Below the pieces are notes generated by a model. It saw only the letters and a program-made list of their open reading frames with translations, was not told the origin of the DNA and made no database searches. Made by a program: the position numbers and the translations under genes. Positions 36,991 through 49,300 of a stretch of DNA of 64,000 nucleotides are shown here, piece after piece (the first letter of the stretch is position 1; each line of letters begins with the position of its first letter). Origin of the DNA: Chaunax sp. Z400 (lineage: Eukaryota; Chordata; Actinopteri; Lophiiformes; Chaunacidae); contig CM075192.1 in NCBI GenBank assembly GCA_037577475.1, positions 3,723,908 through 3,787,907 of the forward strand, written 5' to 3'.

Positions 36991-37107
36991 ATAATATTGA
37001 TCTAAATTTGTACATAAAAAATGAAACTTATCACGTATCACATTCCTTAGCTGTCTGTTGTCTTATTATATGTTTTATTCACATAATATCTGTCTAACTG
37101 TGCAGAC

Positions 37108-38410
37108 ATACCAACCACCCAACCACTCAACCAGACAACCAGCCAGACAATCAACCAACCAACCAACCAACCAAACAGACAACCAGACAACCAACCAAAA
37201 AACCAACCAACCAAAATGCCAACCATCCAAACAGACAACGAACCAACCAGACATTCAACCAACCAACAAACCGACCAAACAACCAGATAACCCACCAACC
37301 ACACAATCAACCTACAACAAAGCAACCAACCAACCGGATAACCAACCAACCAACCAGACAATCAACCAACCAACAAACCTACAAACCAGCCAGACAACCA
37401 GCCAACCAGTAGACATACAGCCAGACAACCAACCAACCAACCAACCAGAAAACCAACAAACCAACCAGACAATCAACCAACCAACCAGATAACCAGCCGG
37501 AAAAGGCAACCAGACAACCAACAAACCAACCAGAATACCAACCAAACAACCAATAACCAACCAACCAGACAAACAACCAACCAACCACCCAACCAGACAA
37601 CCATCCAACCAACCACACAACCGACCAGAAAACCAAACAGACAACCAACCAGACAAATAACCAACCAACCAACCAACCAACCAACCAACCAGAAAACCAA
37701 ACCAACCAACAAGCTAGACAACCAACAAACCAACCAGACACCCAAACAACCAACCAGACAATGAAACAGAAAACCAACCAACCAACCAGACAACCAGTCA
37801 GACAATCAACAAACCAACCAGACAACCAACAAACCAACCAGACAACAAACCAGACGATCAACCAACCAAGAAACTAAACAACCGACCGGACAACCAACCA
37901 AACGACCAACCAGAAAACCAAACAAACCAATGAGCTAGACAACCAACAAAATGACAAGACACCAACCAACCAACCAACCAGACAACAAAACAGAAAACCA
38001 ACTAACCAACCAGAAAACAAAACAAACCAACCAGACAACCAACCAGACAACTAACAAACCAACAAGACAACCAACCAGACAATTAACCACCAACCAACTA
38101 AACAAACAACCAGACAACCATCCAAAAAACCAACCAACCAAAATACCAAACATCCAAACAGACAACGAACCAACCAGACATTCAACCAACCAACAAACCG
38201 ACCAAACAACCAGACAATCAACCAACCAACAAACCTACAAACCAGCCAGACAACCAGCCAACCAACTAGACATACAGCCAGACAACCAACCAACCAACCA
38301 GAAAACCAACAAACCAACCAGACAATCAAACAACCAACCAGATAACCAGCCAGAAAAGGCAACCAGACAACCAACAAACCAACCAGAATACCAACCAGAC
38401 AACCAACCAC
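37108..38410. repeat. CCAACCAGACAA-type minisatellite, about 1.3 kb
   Basis: The + strand is built almost only from CCAA, CAGACAA and CAAA words with very few T. The repeat is open in several frames on both strands (Asn/Gln/Pro/Thr-rich on +, Trp/Leu/Val/Gly-rich on -), which explains the long open frames. A higher-order duplication is visible: about 37190-37520 recurs at about 38110-38375 with an offset of 927 bases at the start and 853 at the end, because of a roughly 70-base deletion in the second copy. Confidence 0.95.
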
Positions 38411-38830
38411 AATACACCGGACACGGTAATTCGCGTTGAGAGAACTGACAGCAGTGAAACCTGCATATACAGATCCCTGAGGAACACGCCCCTCTCTATC
38501 AGCTGATAAACCAGCTTCTCATATTTAACAAATGCAACAACCGCTTTATTCATTCTTGAGGCGAACGATAAATTGTCCTGCCCGACCTGTTCGCCGGCCG
38601 CCAACAAAACCTCCTCCACACTGGCATTAGTGTCAGGTGGGATTATCCGAACTCCGTGCCGGATAGACGGAGGTGGCGTCTCGGTGGACGTCATTACACC
38701 TGACAAAACCCAAACAGTAACAAACAATTCAAACCAGCTACAAAATAGAAAAACACAGCTCTTACCTGATCATGCACAAAGCATAGAAGTTGAAAAAACA
38801 GTGATAAACAAGAACAGGGATTGAAAACCA
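38411..38830 (-). mobile_element. Tx1-like LINE ORF1 N-terminal fragment
   Basis: The - strand frame from ATG at about 38694 reads MTSTETPPPSIRHGVRI, then SVEEVLLAAGEQVG, SRMNKAVVAFVKYEKLVYQL and STRITVSGVL. This is the N-terminal pattern of the first protein of Tx1-type LINEs of fish (SRMNKAVVVFL, then STRVTVS). The frame stops being recognisable where the CCAA minisatellite begins at about 38410. The 38700-38830 part is probably the element's 5' untranslated region. It is truncated and inactive. Confidence 0.65.
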
Positions 38831-38880
38831 TTCAAATTTTCCGCCACTCGCGCTTCCACCACCACGACTCACGCTCACCG

Positions 38881-40032
38881 GAACCGGAAAGGAGAGGAGA
38901 GGAGAGGAAGAGGGAGGAAGACGGAGAGAGAGACGAAGAGGGATGGAGAGGGGGGGAGAGGGAGAAGGATGGGGAGGGAGAGAGAGAGAGGGAGGAGGGA
39001 GAGAGAGAGAGGGGTAGAGAGGGAAGGAGAGACATGGAGAGGGAGGTACAGAGATGGAGAGGGAGAGATAAGGAGGAATTGAGAGAGATGCAGAGGGAGA
39101 GAGAGGGAGACAGAGGGAGAGGGATGGAGAGGCTGGGAGAGAGAGAGAAAGAAGGATGGAGACGGAGGGAGAGGGGAGAGAGAGAGAAATGGAGAGAGAT
39201 GGAGGGAGGGAGAGAGATGGAGAGGGAGAGAGAGAAATGGAGAGGGAGAGAGAGATGGAGAGGGATGAGAGGGAGAGAGATGATGAGATAGAGAGAGAGG
39301 GGGGGGAGAGAGAGAGATAGAGAGGGGTAGAGAGAGAGGGTAGAGAGGGATAGAGAGAGATGGAGAGGGAGAGAGAAGGAAAGGGAGAGGGAGGGAGAGG
39401 AATGGAGAGAAAGGAAGAGGGATGGAAGAGAGAGAGATAGAGAGGGATGGAGGGAGGGAGAGGGGGAGAGAGGAATGGAGAGGGAGGGAAAGAGAGAGAG
39501 ATGGAGAGGGAGGGAGAGGGAGAGAGATGGGGAGGGAGAGGGTGGGAGAGAGAGAGAGGTAAGAAGAGAGAGAGAGAGAGGTAGAGAGGGAGGGAGAGTT
39601 ATGGAGAGGGAGAGATAGAGAGGAATTGAGAGCGAGGGAGACAGAGGTAGATAGATGGAGAGGGATGGGAGAGAGAGAGAGGGGAGAGAGGGAGAGAGAG
39701 AGAGACAGGAATGAAGAGAGATGGAGAGGGAAGGAGAGAGATGGAGAATGAGAGAGAGAGATTGAGAGGGAGAGAGAGATGGAGAGGGATGGAGAGGGAG
39801 AGATAGAGAGAGGGGTAGAGAGGATGGAGGGAGAGAGAGAGAGAGATAGAGAGGGGTAGAAAGAGATAGAGAGGGATGGAGAGAGAGAGAGGGAGAGAGA
39901 GAGAGAGATAGAGAGGGGTAGAAAGATGGAGAGGGAGGGATAGAGAGGGGTAGAGATGATGGAGAGAGAAATGGAGAGGGAGAGATAGAGAGAGATAGAG
40001 AGGGGTAGAAAGAGATAGAGAGGGATGGAGAT
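38881..40032. repeat. Polypurine (GGAGAGAGA) array, about 1.15 kb
   Basis: The + strand is almost entirely A and G with scattered T (ATGG words) and very few C. Words such as GGAGAGGGAGAGAGATGGAG recur irregularly. The opposite strand reads as Ser/Leu/Pro open frames of about 400 codons, an artefact of the repeat. Such strand asymmetry can form triplex (H-DNA) structures. Confidence 0.95.
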
Positions 40033-40147
40033 AGCTGGCTCAAACCTCATGCATTTAAAATAGTCAAAAAAGTTTCAAAAACAAGGAAAACAGCTTATAA
40101 ACTGTTCAAACACACAGACAGCTGTATGATCTCACATAATTTATATA

Positions 40148-42172
40148 GTGATATATTATATATGTGATATACTATATATGTGATATGTTATATATGTGAT
40201 ATATTATATATGATATATTATATATGTGATATATTACATATGTGATATATTATATATGTGATATATTATATATGTGATATATTATAAATGTGATATATTA
40301 TATATGATATATTATATATGTGATATATTATATATATGATATATTATATATGATATATTATATATGTGATATATTATATATGTGATATACTATATATGTG
40401 ATATATTATATATGTGATATATTATATGTGATATATTATATATGTGATATATTATATATGTGATATACTATATATGTGATATATTATATATGTGATATAT
40501 TATATATGTGATATATTACATACGTGATATATTATATCTGTGATATATTATATACGTGATATATTATATATGTGATATATTATATATGTGATATATTATA
40601 AATGTGATATATTATATATGTGATATATTATATATGTGATATATTATATATGTGATATACTATATATGTGATATATTATATATGTGATATACTATATATG
40701 TGATATATTATATATGTGATATATTATATATGTGATATACTATATATGTGATGTATTACATGTGATATATTATATATGTGATATATTATATATGTGATAT
40801 ATTATATATGTGATATATTATAAATGTGATATATTATATATGTGATATACTATATATGTGATATATTATATATGTGATATATTATATATGTGATATATTA
40901 CATGTGATATATTATATATGTGATATATTACATATGTGATATATTATATATGTGATATATTATATATGATATATTATATCTGTGATATATTATATATGTG
41001 ATATATTACATATGTGATATATTACATATGTGATATATTACATATGTAATATATCATATATGTGATATATTACGTATGTGATATATTATATATGTGATAT
41101 ATTATATATGTGATATATTATATATGATATATATTATATATGTGATATACTATATATGTGATATATTATATATGTGGTATACTATATATGTGATATATTA
41201 TATATGTGATATATTACGTATGTGATATATTATATATGTGATATATTATATATGTGATATATTATAAATGTGATATATTATATATGTGATATATTATATA
41301 TGTGATATATTATATATGTGATATACTATATATGTGATATATTACATATGTGATATATTATATATGTGATATATTATATATGATATATTATATCTGTGAT
41401 ATATTATATATGATATATTATATCTGTGATATATTACATATGTGATATATTATATATGTGATATATTATATATGTGATATATTATAAATGTGATATATTA
41501 TATATGTGATATATTATATATGTGATATATTATATATGTGATATACTATATATGTGATATATTACATATGTGATATATTATATATGTGATATATTATATA
41601 TGATATATTATATCTGTGATATATTATATATGATATATTATATCTGTGATATATTACATATGTGATATATTATATATGTGATATATTACATATGTAACAT
41701 ATCATATATGTGATATATTACGTATGTGATATATTATATATGTGATATATTATATATGTGATATATTATATATGATATATATTATATATGTGATATACTA
41801 TATATGTGATATATTATATATGTGGTATACTATATATGTGATATATTATATATGTGATATATTATATATGATATATTATATATATGATATATTATATATG
41901 TGATATATTATAAATGTGATATATTATATATGTGATATATTATAAGTGTGATATATTATATATGTGATATATTATATATGTGATATACTATATATGTGAT
42001 ATATTATATATGTGGTATACTATATATGTGATATATTATATATGTGATATATTACATATGTGATATATTATATATGTGATATATTATAAATGTGATATAT
42101 TATATATGTGATATATTATATATGATATATTATATATGATATATTATATATTATATATGTGATATATTATAT
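40148..42172. repeat. 16-bp AT-rich satellite, about 2 kb
   Basis: About 125 copies of GTGATATATTATATAT, with 14-bp units lacking GT and point variants (TATACT, TTACAT, TATAAATG, TATCTG). The variants recur in the same order at 41261-41420 and 41481-41640, giving a higher-order period of 220 bases there. Confidence 0.97.
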
Positions 42173-45100
42173 TTGCGTGATCCTGAAGTTCACTCAGTGG
42201 AGGTATGGGCTCTTCGAGTGCCTCCGTTTGTTTTGGTCTACTATTACATCATGCATGTATAAGTGTATGTTTTATATCTATAGTATATTAGTCCATTTCT
42301 ATTGTATTTAACTCGAGCTGGAGCACATGTCATTTCTCTGAACCTCTTGCTTATTGGGATCAATTTCCTGTTTCATGCAGATCATACCCGGACATGGTGT
42401 CACATTAAATATGTCTGTGAATTCTGTCACCTGCATCCACAGCAAAGTCTCTGCACCGATAACTTTAACTTTTGAGGGCTAGCTCTAAGTTCTCCTGAGT
42501 TCACCTTTCCACAAAAATTAATCGCAATCTGATCAAAACATTTTGAGTTATCCTGCTTACAAACACACTCACAGACAAATAAACGGCAGCGATCACAAAA
42601 CCACCTCCTAACAAATATGACCCAGTCATCCAATCAAGATGCTGCTTCCTAAATTAAAATGTCAGTGTTTTAAATGAATTGATTTATTTGTCTAAACAAT
42701 CTGCACCAACAAATAAATAGTAGAATGGTTTCATTTTATGGAGATATGGGAAAAATACGGAGCCCCTCTGGTGACATTGGGAAAAAAATAAATAATGCGT
42801 GGCCACGAGTTAGTATCTCGTGGGAACGAGTTAGTATGTTGTGGCCAGAACATATTAGACCTGTTGTCATCTCCATGCAGTCACTGTTCATTGTTGCTTT
42901 AGCCACTTTGCTGGGTTCTTGCAGACTTGTTACTTTATTTGACACCTGCACGATGTGATCAAACTGTACATTTGCTGCGCTGCACCTGCTCTGTTCGCAG
43001 CCCAACATGCGGGACGCGCACTCACTCTGTGTCTCCATTCATCTGACTCTCTCGCTGTCTCTCCCATCTACACACACCTATGGTACGACAAGCACGCTGG
43101 CTGAACTCACACAGATTGCGCACCGAATACAGAGGATTCAGAGCATTCTTATAACACTACCCCCGCTCTGGATGATAATTACACACTAATTTCAATCCAG
43201 CACAGTAAAATTAAAACAGTGGCGTGGTGATAAAATGCAGCCTCTCTCTCAGTCAGCATGTCATTAATGATAATGCATAAATTCTGAAGATAACATCAGA
43301 ATTCTGAAAATAAAGTCACAATTCTGACTTTTTCCCCCTGACTTTATTAAAACAAACATTTTTTAGACTTCTGATTTGAGTCTAGATGGGTAAAGACATC
43401 AGATATTAATTACTTTGTGAGGTGTTTCAGTTCCAGTCATAAAAAATGAACAATTGTTTTAGTTTAAGAGGAACACAATGTACATTGTGTCTGTTTTTTA
43501 CTTAAAGTCATAAGTAGGATTTGTCCTTGCTTGTAAAATTAACATTCAAAGATGCTATCACTTCAGTGGCTAGGCTGTCTTTTTTTGTTCTAAACTGTTC
43601 TGTGCGCTGTAATAATATACATTACCCGTTTAATGTGCTTGAACGAGGCACAATTTGCAAACTATATCTAATTATGCGTATCTTTTCCCAAAGCTATAGA
43701 TGGCAAACAAGGACTGGAAAAGTATATAGATCTTACTGAATAAAGAAATATGCATGGATATTGCACATATACTTGGCCCCCCTGTGTAGAATGTTGCCCC
43801 TTCTTGGCCCCTGAGTTAGAAAAATCCTAGATCTGCCCCTGCACTGTTGCTCAGTATAATTATTTACTCAGTTCTCAGCTAGTTAATCATCGTTAATGAA
43901 GATCAGCTTTAGAGTTGTATTCAACACTCAATTGACACAAGACACTGAAGGAATCTGTGTTTTAAACTCATATCATCACTTTAATACATATACTGTATAT
44001 GTTTGTGTGATACTTCATATGTTTCCCGCTCTCCTTCAGCTCTTTCTCTTTTTAAGCATCTCCAGATACATGCCAAGCGACCTCTGGATGGAGTCTTTGC
44101 TGACAAACTTATTTGGTCAGAGTTGTAATAAGCAGAAATAACATTTCATTGGTGCAGTATGCAAGTGGGCAGGCACTGAAAGTGGTTTGTAATATTTGAA
44201 TAGAGCAGCCACATGGGGTGTCAACTAGTTGGGGGGTAAAGAAAAATGGACCCGAATTTCATTAAACTTGGTGGAACGGTGGAAGAAGCCATTAGCGGAT
44301 CCCAATCACGGAGAAAATACACATATCATTCTTCACTTTCAAAGAGTTGGACTTTGTTGTGGGGTGGCTCTCCTTACCGGTTCAAATGAGAGGCAGGGTC
44401 AAGTGAGCTCCACAGTGAATGAAGAAAAGGAGCAGCGTTAGCGACAAGAAAGCAGTGACTCAGAGAAAATAGCTGTGGTGGATTCTGCATGTGCATCACA
44501 CTCACACCTACAGAGAGACAGAGACGATGATCTGTTACCTGAATACTTTGACTTTAATTCTCTACAGATTCATCCTAAACTTAGTTTTTTTTAAATCATG
44601 CTAGATTCAGAGCAATTTCTCAGCTGTCTATGGTACCCAACTTGATGCTTTCCGGCTATTATGATGAAATTCCTCAAGTCTTTGGAACACCCATGTCAAC
44701 AATTTTACAATTTAGGAAACTTAAATGAATGCTGGAATCCACTGCCTTATCTAGTTTATAGAACACAGCAATTTCATGGGTTCCATGTGTGAAAGGGGTC
44801 TTTAAAATGAAAACAAACAAACAGACAGATTGATGACAGAAAGAGAAGAGAGATGGTGATGATAAAATCTTTACCTTTACTTTGGTCAAAATCCACTTTT
44901 GATTTTATTTATTGATATTTGGTCACAACTCAAAACCTGGTCTGATACGGGACAGTCCTGTGTTTGACCCATCCAACCACCCTGAGAATTTTATCAATCC
45001 TACACTTGAGGGTTGCCTCTATAAATGATGCTGCAGGGGCAAAGTTGGAAGCACAATTATTCAAGCCCCATATTAGGTTTATTTATCAGCTGTGTGCAAT

Positions 45101-45209
45101 AACCAAATTGAACAAGAACAGTTTAAATAGCTCAATACAACTGATATTACAAGTGTTCTTCTCAAATGTAACACAAGATGCTGCTTTTACTGACCACTGC
45201 AGTCTCTAA
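42173..45209. other. No recognised gene; repeat debris
   Basis: A near-duplicated ACGAGTTAGTAT motif with GTGGCCA borders lies at 42799-42848 and looks like a piece of a dispersed element. The 77-codon frame ending at 42958 contains a hydrophobic start (MQSLFIVALATLLGSC) but stops at once and has no exon partner. No gene is supported. Confidence 0.4.
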
Positions 45210-45790
45210 ATGATTCAACCTTCAGTGATAAAGTGTCTCTAGTTCTTTGTAGAGACCCTTTAGCTGCTATGACCTGCTGCAAACATGATGCATATCCAGA
45301 CATCAGCCTCTGGCAGCGTTCCTGAGGAATCTTAGCCCATTCCTGATGGACAAAGGCCTCCAGTTCTGGAATATATCTTCAGATCCCACCAATGATTTTC
45401 TATGGGATTCTAGTCAGGTGACTGTGATGGCCTCTAGAATGATCCAGGACTTCTTCTGAAACCAACCCTTGGTGGACATTGAGGTCTGTTTGGGATTATT
45501 GTCCTTTTGGAACATCCAATGATGATCAACCTTCAGTTTCCTCACAGATGGACACTTTCTTCAAGGATTCCTGATACTTTATAGAATCCATCTTACCCTC
45601 TACAGGCTGCAGGTTTCCAGTGACCGAGGAAGCAAAGCAGCCCCAGAGCTTCACTGAACCACCGCCATGCTTCACTGTAGGCAGGGTGTTCTTTTCAGCA
45701 TATGCTTCATTCTTCCTCCTCCAGACATACTGCTGATCCATAGACCCCTAAAGTTAGTTTCATGGCTCCACAGAACAACATCCCAAAACG
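45210..45790 (-). pseudogene. Tc1/mariner transposase relic
   Basis: The - strand frame 45741-45526 reads YVWRRKNEAYAEKN, then TVKHGGGSVKLWGCFA and GNLQPVEGKMDSIKY, the region between the second and third catalytic acids of Tc1-like DDE transposases (PTVKHGGGSIMLWGCF). The part downstream on the same strand, to about 45210, fits the transposase C-terminus in broken frames (ESHRKSLVGSEDIFQNW). The N-terminal DNA-binding domain and both terminal repeats were not found. Confidence 0.85.
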
Positions 45791-46388
45791 TCTGTGTCTT
45801 ATCTAGATGGTTCTGAGACTGGAGCTGACTTTCATTGTGCTTTTGGGTCAGCAGTGGTGAACGTCTTCGAGTTCAGACATGGAGCCTTTATGTCAATTTA
45901 GGCCTTAAACCTTGGGACTCTACTGCTAGACTAAGTCTATGAAGGTTGGCTCTGTGTTTTAACAACATCTAATTTGTCAATGTGTCTTTTGTGAGGGAGG
46001 ATAATCATTTTGAGACTGCAGTGGTATGAAAGGTAACATTTTGTGTTGAATGTGGACGGAGGTTCCAGTCCCTCAAAAAGCTCTCTGGTTAACATGTTAT
46101 ATTTCGTTTGAGTTAAGAACAACAACAATCCACTATTTTCAGGAGGGTTACGTGCTGGACTGTTTTAGCACTGACACTAGTTATACAAGATTTTCTGATG
46201 GGCTCAGCAAAACAGTATGTACCAGTGATACTGGTGAAAATGTATTTTAATAGCCTATTGAGTTCTACAGTACAAAACATGTTATAGCCTCCTGTAAGAA
46301 CTGAAGTAATCATCGGTGTGCCAAGTTGAATGAACAACAAACTGAGCTCCAGGTAAACTTTCTACTATATTTTCTCCATCTCTCTCAG
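45791..46388. other. No recognised gene
   Basis: AT-rich DNA preceding the DNase-like exon. Other exons of that gene were looked for here and not found. Confidence 0.4.
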
Positions 46389-46454
46389 GCATTGGCTGTT
46401 GGTGACCATTTCCCAGTGGAGGTGGAGCTGATTGGCCAGGGTCCTGCTGTCTGA
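46389..46454 (+). CDS. Terminal exon of a DNase I family gene (partial)
   Basis: A pyrimidine-rich acceptor (CATCTCTCTCAG) is followed by 21 codons and TGA: ALAVGDHFPVEVELIGQGPA, then V. This matches the C-terminus of the DNase I family (ALAxSDHYPVEVEL), in which the SDH His is a catalytic residue; here the motif is GDHF, with the His kept and the Ser replaced by Gly. The other exons expected upstream (for example those with the GDFNA and YDRIV patterns) were not found between 42.2 and 46.4 kb, where a Tc1 relic lies. It is either a very spread-out gene or an orphan exon. The exon is short, so chance resemblance is possible. Confidence 0.55.
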   Translation, partial: ALAVGDHFPVEVELIGQGPAV

Positions 46455-49300
46455 ATCATGACTTCCACAACACGGGCCTCCAGGCTTAATCACGCTTATC
46501 ACTATTCAGAGGAGGAATGCATGAATGAAAAGATGACCAAATAAATAAATCTGGCAAATTATGTAATTGCAAGTTTGCCTGTTGGATTATGAAAACGAGT
46601 CAAGTCTTTTATTTAAGCGTACAAAAGATGAGGCGAACGAAAAGAGAGCCTCTTGTAAAAATCTTCTAAGATATATATTTTTTATTTGTTAACCTCCACT
46701 GTTTGATTTAGTTCTTGATGGATAAGTGGAAAATGCTTGGCAACTTCACCATCTTTCCTTGATACAGGATGATATATTTGGCAGTGTAAATAGCTTTTCT
46801 GTCAGCAGAGTGGACACAGAAAATACTCAGGAAATCTCTCCATAATGTCCACAGACAGCAACCTTTCCACTTCAGGCGGACAGAGGAATTTACCTTGAGC
46901 GAAAAAGCATCGTGTGGCTCTAAAAAAAGGATGCATAGCTATCAATAGACACAGCTTTGGCTCTTGTAAGGATTAATACTGCACCTTTTTTGATTTAGTC
47001 CCTGAACTCATTGCAAGGGGACAATTTTCCTTCTATCTTCCCCCATTTGACTTTAAAGATGAACAGACACTTTGCTGAACATTGCTTTCACTGTGTCTCT
47101 GACATGAGGAACAACTGTCCCTTCCTTGAACAGCAGATTCAGAAACTGTATAATAATGTACCAACCCATGTGCTATAGAGAGCCTACGGATGTGTGATGT
47201 GAAGTGGAAATATAATGTGAGAGTAAAAATTCTATCTGTAGATCTCGCAATAAAATTCAAGTTAAGCCAGTCTTTTACATTCTCAGAAAATGAAATACGT
47301 GGATATAAATGGATCATGAGGTAAATGAGTGAGACAGCAGCAAGCAGTGAAGAGGTGTTATTGTACACCAGAGCCTTGGAGAAGAGAACTTCATGAAGGT
47401 TGCTCTCTCTCACTGTGCAGAGGGAAAGTGGCTTCTATTGAAAGACTTAATTCATAGACACAGGAATTAAAGTTGATGAGAAAAGAATGAAAAAAACTAA
47501 GTATGTAAATTAACTCCATTAAAACTCTGTTCATGGACACTATAGATGATAGTTTCTCTTTTCCACTGAATAACTGAAAGTTACATAATATTAAAGTCCA
47601 ACTGAGATTGAATTTGCTACAGTGTAAATATCTGTACATCACTGAAAAAACACACAAACACTTGTCAGTTTATTTGTGTATTTATTAGAGTGAAAAAACC
47701 TTTTGGAACATAGTAAACTTGTGTTTGCAGGAAGTGGTTTTGGAGGAAGGCCTGCAGAGACGGACGGATTCTTTCAGTTGGATTCCATCATAATCTGGCA
47801 ATCGCTGATTTGTCCAATGATTTTAAACAGCTTGCTAACGTACCTGCATTACACATCACTGGTCCAGTTGGGTGCTACTGTGGTCCGATCTTTAATAACA
47901 TTTGAACAAGCTATCTACCTGTGACATGTGGCCCAGAGAGAACATTCAAAAGCACACATGAGCAGACACAAACAAGTACTTTTGAATTTTAAATCTAAAT
48001 TGTTGTAGACTGCAAAAAGGGATGAATGTGATGTCAGTGTGAAAAGTGACTTCAGCTGGACTTCTTTTCATTTACTGGTCACTTGTGGGCTGTGGACAAT
48101 TTATGTATGTCTGTATGCGTACATGTATGACTGTATGTGACAAAAACCTTGAACCTTGCAGAGGAGTTTGCTGTCTGTCCAGCTGGGCACAAGCATTATC
48201 AGAATGTTTTTGTTGCAAACAATGTTATAAAATAAATATAATAAATTAAAAAATGTAATAAAAAAATTGCTCAGACTGCACCAAACCATTATCTCTGAAA
48301 TAACAATAAACATCGGGTGACATAAAAACTGTTAGCTGAAAATCACATCTGAACAGCTGATGAACATCAGTCATGCAGCTCTAGCAGGGCACAAATATGT
48401 CTGTACTATAAGTCTGACACTGTCAAGGACATTGAACCTTTGAAAGACCAGTATGGACCACCGCCTTCTCAACTAAGCATGTAATGTTCCTGATATGTGG
48501 CGCCTCGCTTCTTTCTGGGGGCCGTCTTAAAGGCTAGACGGGTTCCACAAAAAGGAGACTCCTCACAGATGTCGGAGTCTGGCTAGTAGCCAGCCAACTC
48601 GGCAGCGAGAGCTGGCAGAGATTTAATAAAATAATAGCCAAAATTCCACAACCAAGGCAAAGGCAAAAACACAGAGGTACAAAATCCAAAGTACAAAATG
48701 CAAAATACAAAACTATGGACAAAACTTACACGGGGCAAAACAGGACAGCAGGTCAAGGAAGGGCAAAACAGGACACGGAAGAGCACGACGGGGTAACAGA
48801 GTCAACCAGGGAATAACGGGCCACGCAGGGAATAACGGACAAACTGACCTTCAAAATAAAAGAGGAAATCACAACCTAAATAATGACCATAACACACTGG
48901 GCTCATATCTTTTTTGCAAACAGGTTTAGATTGGCCCAAGTCTAAGTATACACATGTGAAAAACCATTAACATACCTACCAGCTGAAACCCCACACTTAT
49001 AAATGTAAATATACGTCCAGGTTAATTAGCTCAGATGCATGTAGCAACAAGAATGACAAGTTCCCTTCCTTCATCTGTACAATTTATGTGTTGAATAGAA
49101 ACAGATGAAGAAGGAAATGTTAGGATGAAATAATAAAATGATTTAAAATAAACATGTATTTTGATGAATACTTAGTAAACATACATTAAATTGGTTCATT
49201 CAAGAAAACAAAATAATTTGGTGGTCTATTGTCTTTGGGTTAGTAGAGGATTTTGTCATGTTGCTGTTTGTTGAATGTGGCCATTGTTGGCACAGACCTT
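46455..49300. other. Gene-free stretch
   Basis: No supportable gene. About 48.72-48.84 kb contains repeated CAAAACAGGACA and GGGAATAACGG words, a small degenerate tandem repeat. Confidence 0.4.

Noticed and set aside
37058..38439. Long frames on both strands (Asn/Gln/Pro/Thr and Trp/Leu/Val/Gly rich), some resembling membrane proteins
   Set aside because: They follow the CCAA minisatellite exactly and occur in several frames, so the hydrophobicity is an artefact.
38832..40050. Open frames of about 400 codons on the - strand, rich in Ser, Leu, Pro
   Set aside because: They are the polypurine array read on its pyrimidine strand; the repeat has no stop words, and several frames are open at once.
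40148..42172. CRISPR-like regular repeats
   Set aside because: Units are contiguous without spacers, AT-only, and in a vertebrate genome; it is a satellite.
42725..42958. Small secreted protein starting MQSLFIVALATLLGSC
   Set aside because: The frame ends 11 residues after the hydrophobic part and no downstream exon with a matching donor was found.
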